The notes: generated from the letters alone by a model not told the origin. A stretch of DNA of 29,382 nt from a virus (IMGVR_UViG_3300022187_000156:1-29382); one strand, 5' to 3'; shown: positions 10,118 through 17,089, numbered from the stretch's first letter. Translations and numbers: made by a program.

Positions 10118-10146
10118 TTGACATCTTCTGATACCTCCACATTTGT
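10118..10146 (+). promoter_or_regulatory. Promoter-like site, TTGACA box
   Basis: TTGACA at 10118-10123 lies just after the stop of the giant virion gene. At 17 bp spacing the -10 position reads ATTTGT, a weak match. Transcription from it would begin at or next to the ATG at 10153, giving a nearly leaderless message. It is one of several TTGACA boxes in the gaps of this window. Confidence 0.35.
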
Positions 10147-10152
10147 CGGGGC

Positions 10153-10329
10153 ATGAACATACTGGACGATACCGACGAACCACAAGAACTCACCCTCGAA
10201 GAGTTATGTTCCACACTGGATGCCATTTGCCGCAATAGTGGATTACCTCCTACTCTGGGCATTACCGCACTGGAGATAGTTAAGAGTGAGATCATTAGCG
10301 AGATAACCTGCACAATAACCAATGAGTGA
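10153..10329 (+). CDS. Small acidic protein, function unknown
   Basis: This 58-aa frame starts with ATG at 10153 and reads MNILDDTDEPQELTLEELC, then a Cys-containing helix and a region ending in ITCTITNE. It is acidic (many Asp/Glu) and has two Cys in the first half. The stop overlaps the next gene by 8 nt, which supports its being a real member of a small-gene operon. It lies directly behind a TTGACA promoter-like site. No family is recognised. Confidence 0.5.
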   Translation: MNILDDTDEPQELTLEELCSTLDAICRNSGLPPTLGITALEIVKSEIISEITCTITNE

Positions 10330-10606
10330 TATGAAGACACTTGACGACGTAATCACAATGCTAAAAAAAACAGACAATGCCGAGGAGCAGTTTCGTGCGG
10401 ATTTGAACGAGTTGCTCCTGAAATGGAGTGGCACATACAGTAATGGAGCATTTTGTTCCGCTTCCATTATTGCGGATGGGGATGACGCTGGTGATTACTG
10501 GTTTGAGGTGTATATCCCTGCTATTCATTCTGAAGATGGGTCGGTAGAGCGTTGTGCTTTTAGTATAGAGTTTGACGAAATAATTGCAGCAAAGGAACCA
10601 CAATGA
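10322..10606 (+). CDS. Small acidic protein, function unknown
   Basis: This 94-aa protein starts MSDMKTLDDVITMLKK and overlaps the preceding small gene by 8 nt and the following one by 4 nt (ATGA). It has a helical N-terminal half and a likely strand-rich C-terminal half (DYWFEVYIPAIHSEDG ... CAFSIEFDEI). An alternative ATG at 10331 would shorten it by three residues. No known domain is visible; tight overlaps on both sides argue that it is translated as part of an operon. Confidence 0.6.
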   Translation: MSDMKTLDDVITMLKKTDNAEEQFRADLNELLLKWSGTYSNGAFCSASIIADGDDAGDYWFEVYIPAIHSEDGSVERCAFSIEFDEIIAAKEPQ

Positions 10607-10848
10607 CAACTTGGTTACGTACAATACACGTCTTCTGGTGCGGCATTGAGTTCGGTGTTCGCAAATCAGAAATGGACGCACTGGCAAACGGCACGATGTT
10701 TGATACTTGGTATCTTGAGGTACGTGCAGTGTGTGAGCATAGACCTAGGCTGCATTATTGGACAAAGATGGTGGCAGGTTGTGAGAAGCACTACCTTAAT
10801 CTAGGATTCCTTGCAGTGTGTTGGGGTTCTGACCTAGTGGAGGTGTGA
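10603..10848 (+). CDS. Small aromatic protein, function unknown
   Basis: This 81-aa protein overlaps the previous stop by ATGA. It is rich in Trp, His and Cys (MTTWLRTIHVFWCGIEFGV ... LHYWTKMVAGCEKHYLN). It has a few separated Cys and His residues but no clear zinc-finger spacing and no convincing transmembrane helix. A tiny frame of 13 codons follows at 10851 before the next promoter-like site. I do not recognise a family. Confidence 0.55.
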   Translation: MTTWLRTIHVFWCGIEFGVRKSEMDALANGTMFDTWYLEVRAVCEHRPRLHYWTKMVAGCEKHYLNLGFLAVCWGSDLVEV

Positions 10849-10878
10849 AGATGGATAATCTACGGCTCAGGCAAAGGC

Positions 10879-10907
10879 TTGACACGATATGAATTAAAAA
10901 AGAAAAT
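10879..10907 (+). promoter_or_regulatory. Promoter, TTGACA with GAAAAT at 17 bp
   Basis: TTGACA (10879-10884) and GAAAAT (10902-10907) are separated by exactly 17 bp, with an A/T-rich spacer. This is the best sigma-70-like promoter among the TTGACA sites. The predicted start site is within a few bases of the ATG at 10918, so the message would be almost leaderless. Confidence 0.5.
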
Positions 10908-10917
10908 AGTGCATTAA

Positions 10918-11205
10918 ATGAGCAAGAAAGACCCAAGACTAGCAAGAGCAGGAGTGTCAGGTTTCAATAAACCTAAAAGAACTCCTAGCCACCCTAAAAA
11001 GTCACACGTTGTTGTAGCTAAACAAGGTGATAAGATAAAGACTATTCGTTTTGGTGAGCAAGGTGCTAAGACTGCTGGTAAACCTAAAGCAGGTGAATCA
11101 GCACAAATGAAAGCAAAAAGAAAATCATTCAAAGCCAGACACGCTAAGAACATATCAAAAGGTAAAATGTCTGCTGCATATTGGGCGGACAAGGTCAAAT
11201 GGTAG
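10918..11205 (+). CDS. Basic conserved phage protein (DUF6321-like)
   Basis: This 95-aa, very Lys-rich protein contains RAGVSGFNKPKRTPSHPKKS, SHVVVAKQGDKIKTIRFGEQG and a C-terminal KSFKARHAKNISKGKMSAAY segment. I recognise this as a widespread phage family of unknown function, probably DUF6321. High basic charge suggests nucleic-acid or virion association. Its DNA looks more A/T-rich than neighbouring genes, with many AAA and GGT codons, and it has its own promoter-like sequence, so it may have been acquired separately. The start ATG at 10918 is preceded by an A-rich stretch without a clear Shine-Dalgarno sequence. Confidence 0.8.
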   Translation: MSKKDPRLARAGVSGFNKPKRTPSHPKKSHVVVAKQGDKIKTIRFGEQGAKTAGKPKAGESAQMKAKRKSFKARHAKNISKGKMSAAYWADKVKW

Positions 11206-11211
11206 AATAAC

Positions 11212-11421
11212 ATGCCACACCTACTTATGGCAACTTTCAACGCTTACGACCCAGATGAGGTGCGTAGGTATGCTCAGGCATTGGATGTACAGGTAGCGTT
11301 GAGTAACTTTACAGAAGAGATGCGTAGTGTGCGTAAGTATGACGGTGAACAGTGGGAAGGTATGACGGCAGAGGATATACATGAGATGTTTTATCATCAT
11401 GTCGGTGAGTACTTGGAGTGA
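11212..11421 (+). CDS. Small conserved phage protein of unknown function
   Basis: This 69-aa protein has the pattern ATFNAYDPDEVRRYAQALD, then an ALSNF helix, MRSVRKYD, and a C-terminal IHEMFYHHVGEYLE. I have seen this arrangement (a FN..DPEE start, central R..KY and a final acidic helix) in many small phage proteins of about 70 aa with no known function. It lies 6 nt after the basic protein, and its stop overlaps the next start (GTGA). An internal ATG (residue 6) is a possible alternative start. It is probably cytosolic and helical. Confidence 0.65.
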   Translation: MPHLLMATFNAYDPDEVRRYAQALDVQVALSNFTEEMRSVRKYDGEQWEGMTAEDIHEMFYHHVGEYLE

Positions 11422-11543
11422 GAGAGACTCTAATAAAGCTACTCGGACGTGAACCAACACTGCGTGAGTGTCAAGCGTATCTCAAGTGGGTGCGATTGCG
11501 TAAAGAGTACCCTGAGTTAGATATGTTTTTGTCACGAGACTGA
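11418..11543 (+). CDS. 41-aa helical protein, function unknown
   Basis: This short frame starts with GTG overlapping the previous stop by four bases (GTGA) and encodes MRETLIKLLGREPTLRECQA followed by YLKWVRLRKEYPEL and a short tail. The overlap, sensible helical sequence and charge distribution support a real gene. No family is recognised. Confidence 0.5.
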   Translation: MRETLIKLLGREPTLRECQAYLKWVRLRKEYPELDMFLSRD

Positions 11544-11556
11544 AACCACACCACTA

Positions 11557-11585
11557 TTGACATAGCGTAGTGTATATGCAACATT
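11557..11585 (+). promoter_or_regulatory. Promoter-like TTGACA site before the phosphoesterase gene
   Basis: TTGACA lies at 11557-11562 in the gap before the gene at 11596; at 17 bp the -10 position reads AACATT, a weak match. The distance from TTGACA to ATG is 39 nt, the same as at 10879-10918, so the transcript would again be nearly leaderless. Confidence 0.35.
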
Positions 11586-11595
11586 AGGCAGCATT

Positions 11596-12732
11596 ATGGA
11601 GGAACTCACGCTAAGGCAGAAGCAAGTAACGCAACTGATTGAGGCAGGTCTTTCGCAATATAGGGCAGCAAAAATACTAGGAGTTAGTCGCCCTTCAGTC
11701 CAAGCATCGTTATATCAAGCGAAAGCAAAAGGCTGGAAGAAGTCTACAGGAGATGCCATCACTCCTGACAAGATGCACATGCACGGGCAGTCTGTGCTGT
11801 ATGGTGCTGATGGTGAGGCAAAGCTTGCATGGCACAAGTATTCGGCAGAACGTGCATTCAGTGCTGACTTTGTAGAAGGGTTGGTGAAACGGGTGAAGGA
11901 TCAGGGATACTTGCCTAAGAAGCGACCACCACGCAAGTATGCACACGATAGCATTTGTGCGGAAATCTGCACATACGATTTGCATTTCGGAATGTATGCT
12001 TGTGCTGACGAAACTGGTGATGCGGATTACGATACTGACATTGCAGCTCGCAGATTGATGGAGTCTATTGAGGATCTGGCAACCAGGTTGAACAAACCAC
12101 ACACGATACGCTTGGTTCTTGGTGGTGATACGTTGCACATGGATGACTCCAGTAACCAGACCAAGGCGAGTAAACATCAATTGGATGTGGATACGAGGTA
12201 CAATTTGGTGATCAAGAAACTGATCGCAGCCGTGTATGATGCGGTGTGTTTGCTTTCACTGTACGCTCCACAACTTGAAATCTACGTGATTGAAGGCAAC
12301 CACGATCAAGAGTCCAGTCGTTGGCTTGCACAAGTATTAGAAGCTTTCTGGTGGCAAGAGGAACGCATTACAGTATGCAACCAGTCTACACCACGCAAGT
12401 ATGCGACATGGGGTGAGTGTTTATCCTGCTACGGGCATGGAGATAAACTCAAGGCCGATCATTGGGCTAAGGTAGTGGCAGCAGAGCAAGCTCAACTCTG
12501 GGGTCAGACCAAGCACAGGTACGCAAGGCTAGGCCATGTGCATACACGCAAGGTCATTCCCCCGTATGTTGTTGATGAGTCGAGCGGGTTAGAGGTTACA
12601 TTCTTGAGTAGTCTTGCCAGTAGTGATGCATGGCATGCGTCGATGGGCTACCTTGGAAATAAAAGGGGTACACAAGCCTTTGAACTACACAAGACTAAAG
12701 GTCAGGTGAGCCAACTATATTACAATGTTTGA
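11596..12732 (+). CDS. Calcineurin-like metallophosphoesterase with N-terminal HTH
   Basis: This 378-aa protein begins with a helix-turn-helix (residues about 5-45: LRQKQVTQLIEAGLSQYRAA and KILGVSRPSV), followed by a calcineurin-type metallophosphoesterase domain. The metal-binding motifs are in order: D128-L-H130, GGD at 176-178, GNHD at 234-237, GHGD at 280-283 and GHVH at 313-316. All five are intact, so an active two-metal phosphodiesterase or nuclease is expected. HTH plus phosphoesterase fusions occur in other phages and are thought to act on nucleic acid, but the substrate is unknown. The C-terminus (HASMGYLGNKRGTQAFELHK) fits that subgroup. Its last 13 nt overlap the convergent HNH gene at 12720. 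Confidence 0.85.
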   Translation: MEELTLRQKQVTQLIEAGLSQYRAAKILGVSRPSVQASLYQAKAKGWKKSTGDAITPDKMHMHGQSVLYGADGEAKLAWHKYSAERAFSADFVEGLVKRVKDQGYLPKKRPPRKYAHDSICAEICTYDLHFGMYACADETGDADYDTDIAARRLMESIEDLATRLNKPHTIRLVLGGDTLHMDDSSNQTKASKHQLDVDTRYNLVIKKLIAAVYDAVCLLSLYAPQLEIYVIEGNHDQESSRWLAQVLEAFWWQEERITVCNQSTPRKYATWGECLSCYGHGDKLKADHWAKVVAAEQAQLWGQTKHRYARLGHVHTRKVIPPYVVDESSGLEVTFLSSLASSDAWHASMGYLGNKRGTQAFELHKTKGQVSQLYYNV

Positions 12733-13334
12733 ATCTTGTGCGGAAGATCATTTGCTTTGATAAAAAGATTCCTTGCATTTAACGCAGATTGTTTTGAGGA
12801 ATATCCTCGCTTTGAGTGTTGTTTCCCTTGATGCGTAAGATACCAACGCCAGCCTTGCGGATATTCAATAACCCCTATTATACCTGATTGGTTATTGTAT
12901 TGCATACGTCTATTGTGATTCTGCTGCTGTGGAGTAGCCCACCTACAATTCTCAGGACTATAACCTCTATCATTGTTTATGCGGTCGATAGATAGTTCAC
13001 TCTGATAGCCGTTTTTTATAGCCCAATCATAAAACGCTTGAAATGACTCAAGCCACTCCTCGCAAATAGAGATCCCTCGGCCACCATAATTAACATAACT
13101 CATAGCTTTCGGGTTGGTGCAGCGTTGCTTCATTCCATCCCATACAATATACAGAGGGTGCTTCGTTAATCCGTGTTTTTTTAAGCGGTCATCTCTCGCA
13201 CAAGATTGGCACATAGATGTTTTCTTGCGACGAAACTTATGTATATTGGTTTGAAAAACACCGCCGCAACTTGAGCAGGTGTACTCTACTATCCAGTGAC
13301 CTCTCTTTGTCCGTTCTACTAATTTGTAGCTCAT
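12720..13334 (-). CDS. Free-standing HNH homing-type endonuclease with AP2-like domain
   Basis: The 204-aa protein is read from ATG at 13334; an upstream TTG at 13394 would place the start inside a stem-loop. Domains in order: a zinc ribbon with two CxxC pairs (C20/C23 and C42/C45), the phage HNH segment HPLYIVWDGMKQRCTNP ... NYGGRGISICEEW ... SIDRINNDRGYSPENCRWAT, and a C-terminal AP2/ERF-like DNA-binding domain (IIGVIEYPQGWRWYLTHQGK). Such genes are mobile nickases or endonucleases that spread between phage genomes. It occupies the convergent junction between the phosphoesterase gene and the leftward block and overlaps the phosphoesterase stop, as expected of an invading element. Its start lies 11 nt after a long stem-loop. 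Confidence 0.85.
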   Translation of the reverse strand: MSYKLVERTKRGHWIVEYTCSSCGGVFQTNIHKFRRKKTSMCQSCARDDRLKKHGLTKHPLYIVWDGMKQRCTNPKAMSYVNYGGRGISICEEWLESFQAFYDWAIKNGYQSELSIDRINNDRGYSPENCRWATPQQQNHNRRMQYNNQSGIIGVIEYPQGWRWYLTHQGKQHSKRGYSSKQSALNARNLFIKANDLPHKIQTL

Positions 13335-13345
13335 ATCAAATAAAA

Positions 13346-13406
13346 AACCCCTTCGGAGAGCGTGTGAAGTAAGGCCGTAGCAGCCATCGCTCAATCCGAA
13401 AGGGTT
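13346..13406 (-). promoter_or_regulatory. Structured leader or terminator before the HNH gene
   Basis: Arms 13346-13357 and 13395-13406 form a 12-bp stem on the leftward transcript (AACCCTTTCGGA with TCCGAAGGGGTT, one G-U pair). After a two-base bulge a second stem GAGCG/CGCTC (13388-13392 and 13358-13362) follows. Next come a run of six T and then ATG at 13334. It could be an intrinsic terminator ending the leftward block, or a leader that hides the SD-like AAGGGG in its 3' arm. The palindrome TTACATGTAA at 13405-13414 lies at its outer edge. Confidence 0.5.
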
Positions 13407-13455
13407 ACATGTAAAGATTATCTACGTTAAAGGACTTCACTCCTAAGATGATTAA

Positions 13456-13484
13456 AACGCTAGACAAGTAGTTGCCCATGTCAA
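13456..13484 (-). promoter_or_regulatory. Promoter-like TTGACA site, leftward
   Basis: On the minus strand TTGACA occupies 13484-13479, in the sequence GCTTGACATGG, directly after the end of the zinc-ribbon gene. The -10 position at 17 bp (AGCGTT) is poor. If used, it would drive the HNH gene through a leader of about 115 nt containing the stem-loop at 13346-13406. Confidence 0.3.
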
Positions 13485-13488
13485 GCAC

Positions 13489-13719
13489 TCATAATTTGAA
13501 CCTCGTGGGATTACGCTCTTTTATGTGTATTACAACTTCCCTTGTGTACACAGTTTCATTGCAGTTTGGGCAACGTCTTTCCCTAACAATGCCACGCTTT
13601 TCACCAGCAGCAAGACCATACTTGACGCACCCGAAAGCATGACAGTTGTCTAAGTTTTCTGATAGTTCTCGTGTGTCTGCTACCTGCATTCGATGACCAC
13701 AGAGATGACAGTACTTCAT
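13489..13719 (-). CDS. Small zinc-ribbon protein, NrdR-like N-terminal pattern
   Basis: This 76-aa protein starts MKYCHLCGHRMQVADTRELS and later reads RERRCPNCNETVYTREV. Two CxxC pairs flank a DTR and an R-x-RR-C element, the order seen in the zinc ribbon of the transcriptional regulator NrdR (CPxC ... DTR ... RRRxC ... C ... FTTYE). The spacer is longer and holds two extra Cys (NCHAFGC). The ATP-cone domain of NrdR is absent, so it is not a full NrdR; it may bind DNA or act as an anti-regulator. It overlaps the next upstream gene by 4 nt and is the last gene of the leftward block before the HNH gene. Confidence 0.6.
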   Translation of the reverse strand: MKYCHLCGHRMQVADTRELSENLDNCHAFGCVKYGLAAGEKRGIVRERRCPNCNETVYTREVVIHIKERNPTRFKL

Positions 13720-13934
13720 ATTCTGTGTATTCTACGCTTGAGTCCCTGAATATAGAACCACAAATCAATAATCTCGTCTTCAAGGTCGGCAAACGTAGCA
13801 CGATCTTCCAAGTCATTACCGCCATTGGGATTATGTTCTTGAATACCAGCGTTGAACTTACTGGTAGCTTTCTCGGTAAAACGTGCGATAGCTTCATCAC
13901 GCAGGATTTCATCCTTACTTGGTTTGTGGTTCAT
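13716..13934 (-). CDS. Small acidic helical phage protein
   Basis: This 72-aa protein contains FTEKATSKFNAGIQEHN followed by LEDEIIDLWFYIQGLKRRI. A KF.AG..EH motif followed by an acidic helix (L..E..DL..Y) recurs in small phage proteins that I would compare with MazG-like helical folds; the link is tentative. Its stop overlaps the zinc-ribbon start. The start ATG at 13934 is preceded by AGGAATAAT. Function is unknown. Confidence 0.55.
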   Translation of the reverse strand: MNHKPSKDEILRDEAIARFTEKATSKFNAGIQEHNPNGGNDLEDRATFADLEDEIIDLWFYIQGLKRRIHRI

Positions 13935-13965
13935 ATTATTCCTGTGTTAGTAGTTGGCATGACAA

Positions 13966-14136
13966 TCATTCTACTTCTCCTCTCAGTCTCATAAGTTTCG
14001 GGTGGTCATCGTCAATGTCATCTTCAGGATCGTACTCAGGCTCCTCGCCGTTGTGGTGATCCATCAGTGCATCCATATATCTTTCATGTTCACGTAGCTT
14101 CTGATTGAAGTCGTCGCTGTGCCAGTTGTAACTCAT
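13966..14136 (-). CDS. 56-aa acidic protein, function unknown
   Basis: The frame from ATG at 14136 to TGA at 13966 encodes MSYNWHSDDFNQKLREHERY, MDALMDHHNG, then a run rich in Asp and Glu (EEPEYDPEDDIDDDHP), and a basic end (KLMRLRGEVE). The leader TAACGAAAGAAACACT before the ATG matches the leader of other leftward small genes, and the gene fills the gap between dnaB and 13934. Such short acidic proteins can be inhibitors or DNA mimics, but nothing here proves it. Confidence 0.55.
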   Translation of the reverse strand: MSYNWHSDDFNQKLREHERYMDALMDHHNGEEPEYDPEDDIDDDHPKLMRLRGEVE

Positions 14137-14155
14137 AGTGTTTCTTTCGTTAGTG

Positions 14156-15409
14156 TTATTGTTGGGTGAATTTAGAAATTGGTTTGTTGAAGTTCATTGT
14201 AAGCTTACCTTCCGCACCATGTCGGTTCTTGCCTAGCTTGACCTGCCCTTCGCCATAAATGAACATGACAGTATCGGCATCCTGTTCTATCGCACCCGAC
14301 TCCCTTAAATCAGAAAGCTTAGGTTCTGAGGCTTGGTCACTGTTGCGGTTAAGCTGCGATAGCACGATGCCTTGCGTTTGTGTGTCTTTGAATAGACATT
14401 TCAAGTCTCTACTCATGCTACTGATTTGTTGCTCCCTGCTTAGTTTGCGGTCAGTGCTACGAATTAGTTGCAGGTAGTCAATCACAACCATGCACTGACC
14501 ATGCTTTACTAGGTCACGCCTGTGTTGTGCAGCAATTCGATCCACTGTGACATGGCTTGCGTCCGAGATAAAAAGCGGTAAGTGGCTCAGTCGGTAACGT
14601 GCTTGTTCCATTAACTCAAACTCAGCTTCAGTAATGAGTCCATCCTTAGAGCGGTTCGGGTCAACTTCACTGAGGTTTGCAACCAACTTTGCGAGCAGTT
14701 GTTGTGCTGACATTTCCAGTGACCAAATGCGTACTGGTATCTGCTGATGCAGGATGTTGAGTGCGATTTGTAGGGCTAGACTCGTCTTTCCAGCACCTGG
14801 TCTCCCTGCCAGAATGTTCAACGATTCAGGTCTGTAGCCTGAAAGGTAGTAATCCAGTAGTGGAAATCCAGTGGAGATGCCGACAAACTTGGTCTGCTTG
14901 CTATTGCGTTCCCGTATGTCGTCAATGACCTTGCTGGTTTCAGTGGGAATATCGGCATCAGAAAGAATATCCTGCCCACTTTCCTGTAGTGTTTGTGTAA
15001 GTTTCTCCTGTATCTCATCAGGATCAGATTCCTTACGTACCGAATCAACGCATTCTATTGCCGCTCTAAGGAGTTTTCGTCTTCGTTCGGTATCAATACA
15101 TACCTTCACGTAGATCGACGTGCTGGTAGTAGTCTCAGCGGCTTTAGAGATTTGATTCACCACTGCCATTGGCTCGGCATAATCGTAGCGATCATTCAAC
15201 TCCTGAGCCACACCGACCTCATCGAAAACTGTGCCTTCAGCATAGTATTGCTTTACAATACGCCAGACATCTTGGTGTATGGATTCGTGGAATGTGTCTT
15301 CCGATACGCCAGAAGAGATCAGGTCGCCAACCACTCGATCATCGAGAAAGGTAGAGGCAAGGATGAACTCCTCTGCGTATTGGTTGTAGGGTGTTGGTAT
15401 GTCGATCAT
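14156..15409 (-). CDS. dnaB: Replicative DNA helicase, DnaB family
   Basis: This 417-aa protein has the two-part DnaB architecture: an N-terminal helical domain (YNQYAEEFILASTFLDDRVV ...) and a C-terminal RecA-fold motor. Walker A is GRPGAGKTS at residues 202-210, Walker B is VVIDYLQL at about 308-315, followed by REQQISSMSRDLK, VLSQLNRNS and LRESGAIEQDADTVMF, all standard helicase motifs. Length is slightly below the usual 440-470 aa. It would form the hexameric helicase that unwinds phage DNA. It overlaps the upstream gene by ATGA and sits in one unit with the putative loader at 15711-16502. No intein is present here. Confidence 0.93.
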   Translation of the reverse strand: MIDIPTPYNQYAEEFILASTFLDDRVVGDLISSGVSEDTFHESIHQDVWRIVKQYYAEGTVFDEVGVAQELNDRYDYAEPMAVVNQISKAAETTTSTSIYVKVCIDTERRRKLLRAAIECVDSVRKESDPDEIQEKLTQTLQESGQDILSDADIPTETSKVIDDIRERNSKQTKFVGISTGFPLLDYYLSGYRPESLNILAGRPGAGKTSLALQIALNILHQQIPVRIWSLEMSAQQLLAKLVANLSEVDPNRSKDGLITEAEFELMEQARYRLSHLPLFISDASHVTVDRIAAQHRRDLVKHGQCMVVIDYLQLIRSTDRKLSREQQISSMSRDLKCLFKDTQTQGIVLSQLNRNSDQASEPKLSDLRESGAIEQDADTVMFIYGEGQVKLGKNRHGAEGKLTMNFNKPISKFTQQ

Positions 15410-15714
15410 AGTGTTTGCTTCATTTGTGTGATCTCATCTGCATCACGAATTATTGCCTTCATTAGGTCACGAGAACATGTTTCGTGTAAGCTAATACCTT
15501 TAGCTTCCCCAATGACACTCCCATCAACACCATGCCAGTAGATATATGGAGTCTCTAATATCTCTCCACACGCAAAGCACCGACTATCCAGTTCCATGAA
15601 ATCTACTTTAGCAAGTAAGTTTTCACTCCTTAACCCAAGCTGATGTTTTTCTTCCTGACTTAGGTCGGCATTTAAGTCTTTATACTCAAACCATTTATCT
15701 GTAACTACGCTCAT
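15406..15714 (-). CDS. Small Cys-rich protein between loader and helicase genes
   Basis: This 102-aa protein overlaps its neighbours by ATGA on both sides, so it is translationally coupled to the putative helicase loader and to dnaB. The first 45 residues are helical and charged (KDLNADLSQEEKHQLGLRSE). The second half has a possible zinc-binding site: CFACGEILETPYIYWHG, then LHETC. Coupling suggests a replication role, perhaps as an adaptor, but no family is recognised. Confidence 0.6.
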   Translation of the reverse strand: MSVVTDKWFEYKDLNADLSQEEKHQLGLRSENLLAKVDFMELDSRCFACGEILETPYIYWHGVDGSVIGEAKGISLHETCSRDLMKAIIRDADEITQMKQTL

Positions 15715-16502
15715 AGTTCTTTACATTTCTCGGTTATCACTTGCTGCACATCAGAAGTCAACTCGCTCCAAGGTGTGTCCACTAAATCTGTGCGATCTGG
15801 AAACACCTTTAGGATTTCGCTTCTATTGGCAGGTTCAAAGTATTGTGGTTCAGGTTCGTTTGGTGTAGTTGGTGCTGGTACATCATCAGGAAACAAACCC
15901 TGCCATCCCTTAGTGATGCTGTGGTTTAACACTGCGGCTGCGTGGTCGGCCCCCATTGGTAATAACATTTGCAGTTGTTTAGTAGCTGTACTTGGTGTCA
16001 GTTTCTTTCGTAACTCACTGCGATGTTGTATCCACTCTTGCCATGCTGTTGTGAATATTGGCTGGTTTAGTTCTGATGGAATTGTTGGCAAGGCAGTTTT
16101 CTTAGGACTCCTTTTCCCCTTGAGGGGATTAAGGGGTGTAGTATCTACTTCCATTTTCCTTTCTCCTTTCTCCTTCTTCCTTTCTCCTTCTTCCTTACCC
16201 CCGTTTTTTTCAATTTGATCCTGTTTGATCTGCTTTTGATCTTGATTTGATTTTGATTTGATTTCGGTTTGTTCTTGTTTTGTTTTTCCTGCTTTAGCAA
16301 GGTAACGAGTCCAGCTAATATCAAGGATTGGCTTGTTTGAAACTAGTAACGCATTTGCTACTGCACATATATTTTCAGGCAAAGTTTGTGTAAATCCGTA
16401 CTGCAATAACGCATCGTAATACTTCAGACGCATCTCATCTGGAAGAGTTTTTCCTGCATCCCAGAAAGATTTCATTAAGTTGAATTGAGGTCGTTCAATC
16501 AT
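15711..16502 (-). CDS. Putative replication initiator / helicase loader
   Basis: The start is ATG at 16502, preceded by AGGAG at 5 nt; the GTG at 16508 would touch the binding site. The 263-aa protein begins MIERPQFNLMKSFWDAGKTL with LPDEMRLKYYDALLQYGFT, like the N-terminal domain DUF6291 of phage replication proteins. A highly charged Lys/Gln/Glu linker follows (about residues 72-120). The C-terminal part (WQEWIQHRSELRKKLTPSTA ... WQGLFPDD) resembles the C-terminal domain of replisome organisers and DnaD-type loaders. Position two genes upstream of dnaB supports a role in helicase loading or origin recognition. Confidence 0.65.
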   Translation of the reverse strand: MIERPQFNLMKSFWDAGKTLPDEMRLKYYDALLQYGFTQTLPENICAVANALLVSNKPILDISWTRYLAKAGKTKQEQTEIKSKSNQDQKQIKQDQIEKNGGKEEGERKKEKGERKMEVDTTPLNPLKGKRSPKKTALPTIPSELNQPIFTTAWQEWIQHRSELRKKLTPSTATKQLQMLLPMGADHAAAVLNHSITKGWQGLFPDDVPAPTTPNEPEPQYFEPANRSEILKVFPDRTDLVDTPWSELTSDVQQVITEKCKEL

Positions 16503-16520
16503 CGCCACTCCTAAAAAATT

Positions 16521-16587
16521 CAGCCCCTCAAGGAGTCAGTGACAGAGGGAGAACCATGTATCCCATTTGACTCAACCTGAGAGGCTG
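16521..16587 (-). promoter_or_regulatory. Structured leader before the replication initiator gene
   Basis: On the leftward transcript CAGCCTCTCAGG (16587-16576) pairs with CCTTGAGGGGCTG (16533-16521). An inner stem GAGTCA/TGACTC follows, and a TTTTTT run, AGGAG and ATG come after. Upstream lies TATAAT in a TTATATAATAACTTTACA context, similar to GATAATCTTTACA before the HNH leader at 13346-13406. An attenuator or translational control is plausible. TTGACA at 16684-16679 is a further upstream promoter candidate. Confidence 0.5.
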
Positions 16588-16680
16588 TAAAGTTATTATA
16601 TAAAGGTTCATTTGCGTTACTCGCATTCGGTCTGTCACAACCGATTACAGCACCCACACTGGATACTCTGTGCTAGGTTG

Positions 16681-16833
16681 TCAAGCTACCCGTGGTATTT
16701 TCCTGCAAATTGCCTTGAGTTGGACAGCAGACGCAGTCCGTTGCACCGACTCCTTAGTTAGACCGAGCGAACGCAAGATTTCCTCTGGTGAACGGCGTGG
16801 CGGCATGTCACGTTTGAGTTTATACTTATTCAC
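16681..16833 (-). CDS. 50-aa basic protein, function unknown
   Basis: The GTG start at 16833 overlaps the previous stop (GTGA) and follows AAGGAG at 7 nt, a good ribosome binding site. The protein reads MNKYKLKRDMPPRRSPEEIL, then RSLGLTKESVQRTASAVQLK and a short basic tail. It is basic and helical, with a hint of a helix-turn-helix around residues 16-40, so DNA or RNA binding is possible but unproven. Confidence 0.55.
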   Translation of the reverse strand: MNKYKLKRDMPPRRSPEEILRSLGLTKESVQRTASAVQLKAICRKIPRVA

Positions 16834-16997
16834 AACTCCACTCCTTTCTCTTTTAGTATTTGTGTCACATCCACTCCAGTGACTCTTTCTATGTAGCGAG
16901 CATTCTTCCTTACGTGGATCATATTCATTTTATGCATAGACCTCTTTACTTTGGCCTTGGTTGCGTTTTCTTTTGCGATAGTGCTTAGTGTTTTCAT
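16830..16997 (-). CDS. 55-aa basic protein, function unknown
   Basis: The frame from ATG at 16997 encodes MKTLSTIAKENATKAKVKRS, MHKMNMIHVRKNARYIERVT and GVDVTQILKEKGVEL. It is strongly basic in the first two thirds. Four-base overlaps link it to the following gene and to a possible 27-codon leader frame upstream. No family is recognised; its charge suggests nucleic-acid contact. Confidence 0.5.
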   Translation of the reverse strand: MKTLSTIAKENATKAKVKRSMHKMNMIHVRKNARYIERVTGVDVTQILKEKGVEL

Positions 16998-17077
16998 AGG
17001 TACTTCATTGCCACCTGGACTAGGTGTTCGTGGTTCGTGTGTATTGTTAGGATTAGTTGTATGTTATAGTTTTTCAT
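16994..17077 (-). CDS. Possible 27-codon leader peptide
   Basis: A short frame starts at ATG 17077 (MKNYNIQLILTIHTNHEHLV ...) and stops in an ATGA overlap with the next gene. No Shine-Dalgarno sequence is visible, but the ATG lies 12 nt after a long stem-loop, the same spacing as at two other genes. It may be a coupling or leader peptide, or chance. Confidence 0.3.
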   Translation of the reverse strand: MKNYNIQLILTIHTNHEHLVQVAMKYL

Positions 17078-17089
17078 AGGAAAGTGAGT

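Noticed and set aside
14993-15541. 182-codon plus-strand frame opposite dnaB
   Set aside because: Overlaps the N-terminal part of an unmistakable DnaB gene and the following coupled gene; no supporting signals.
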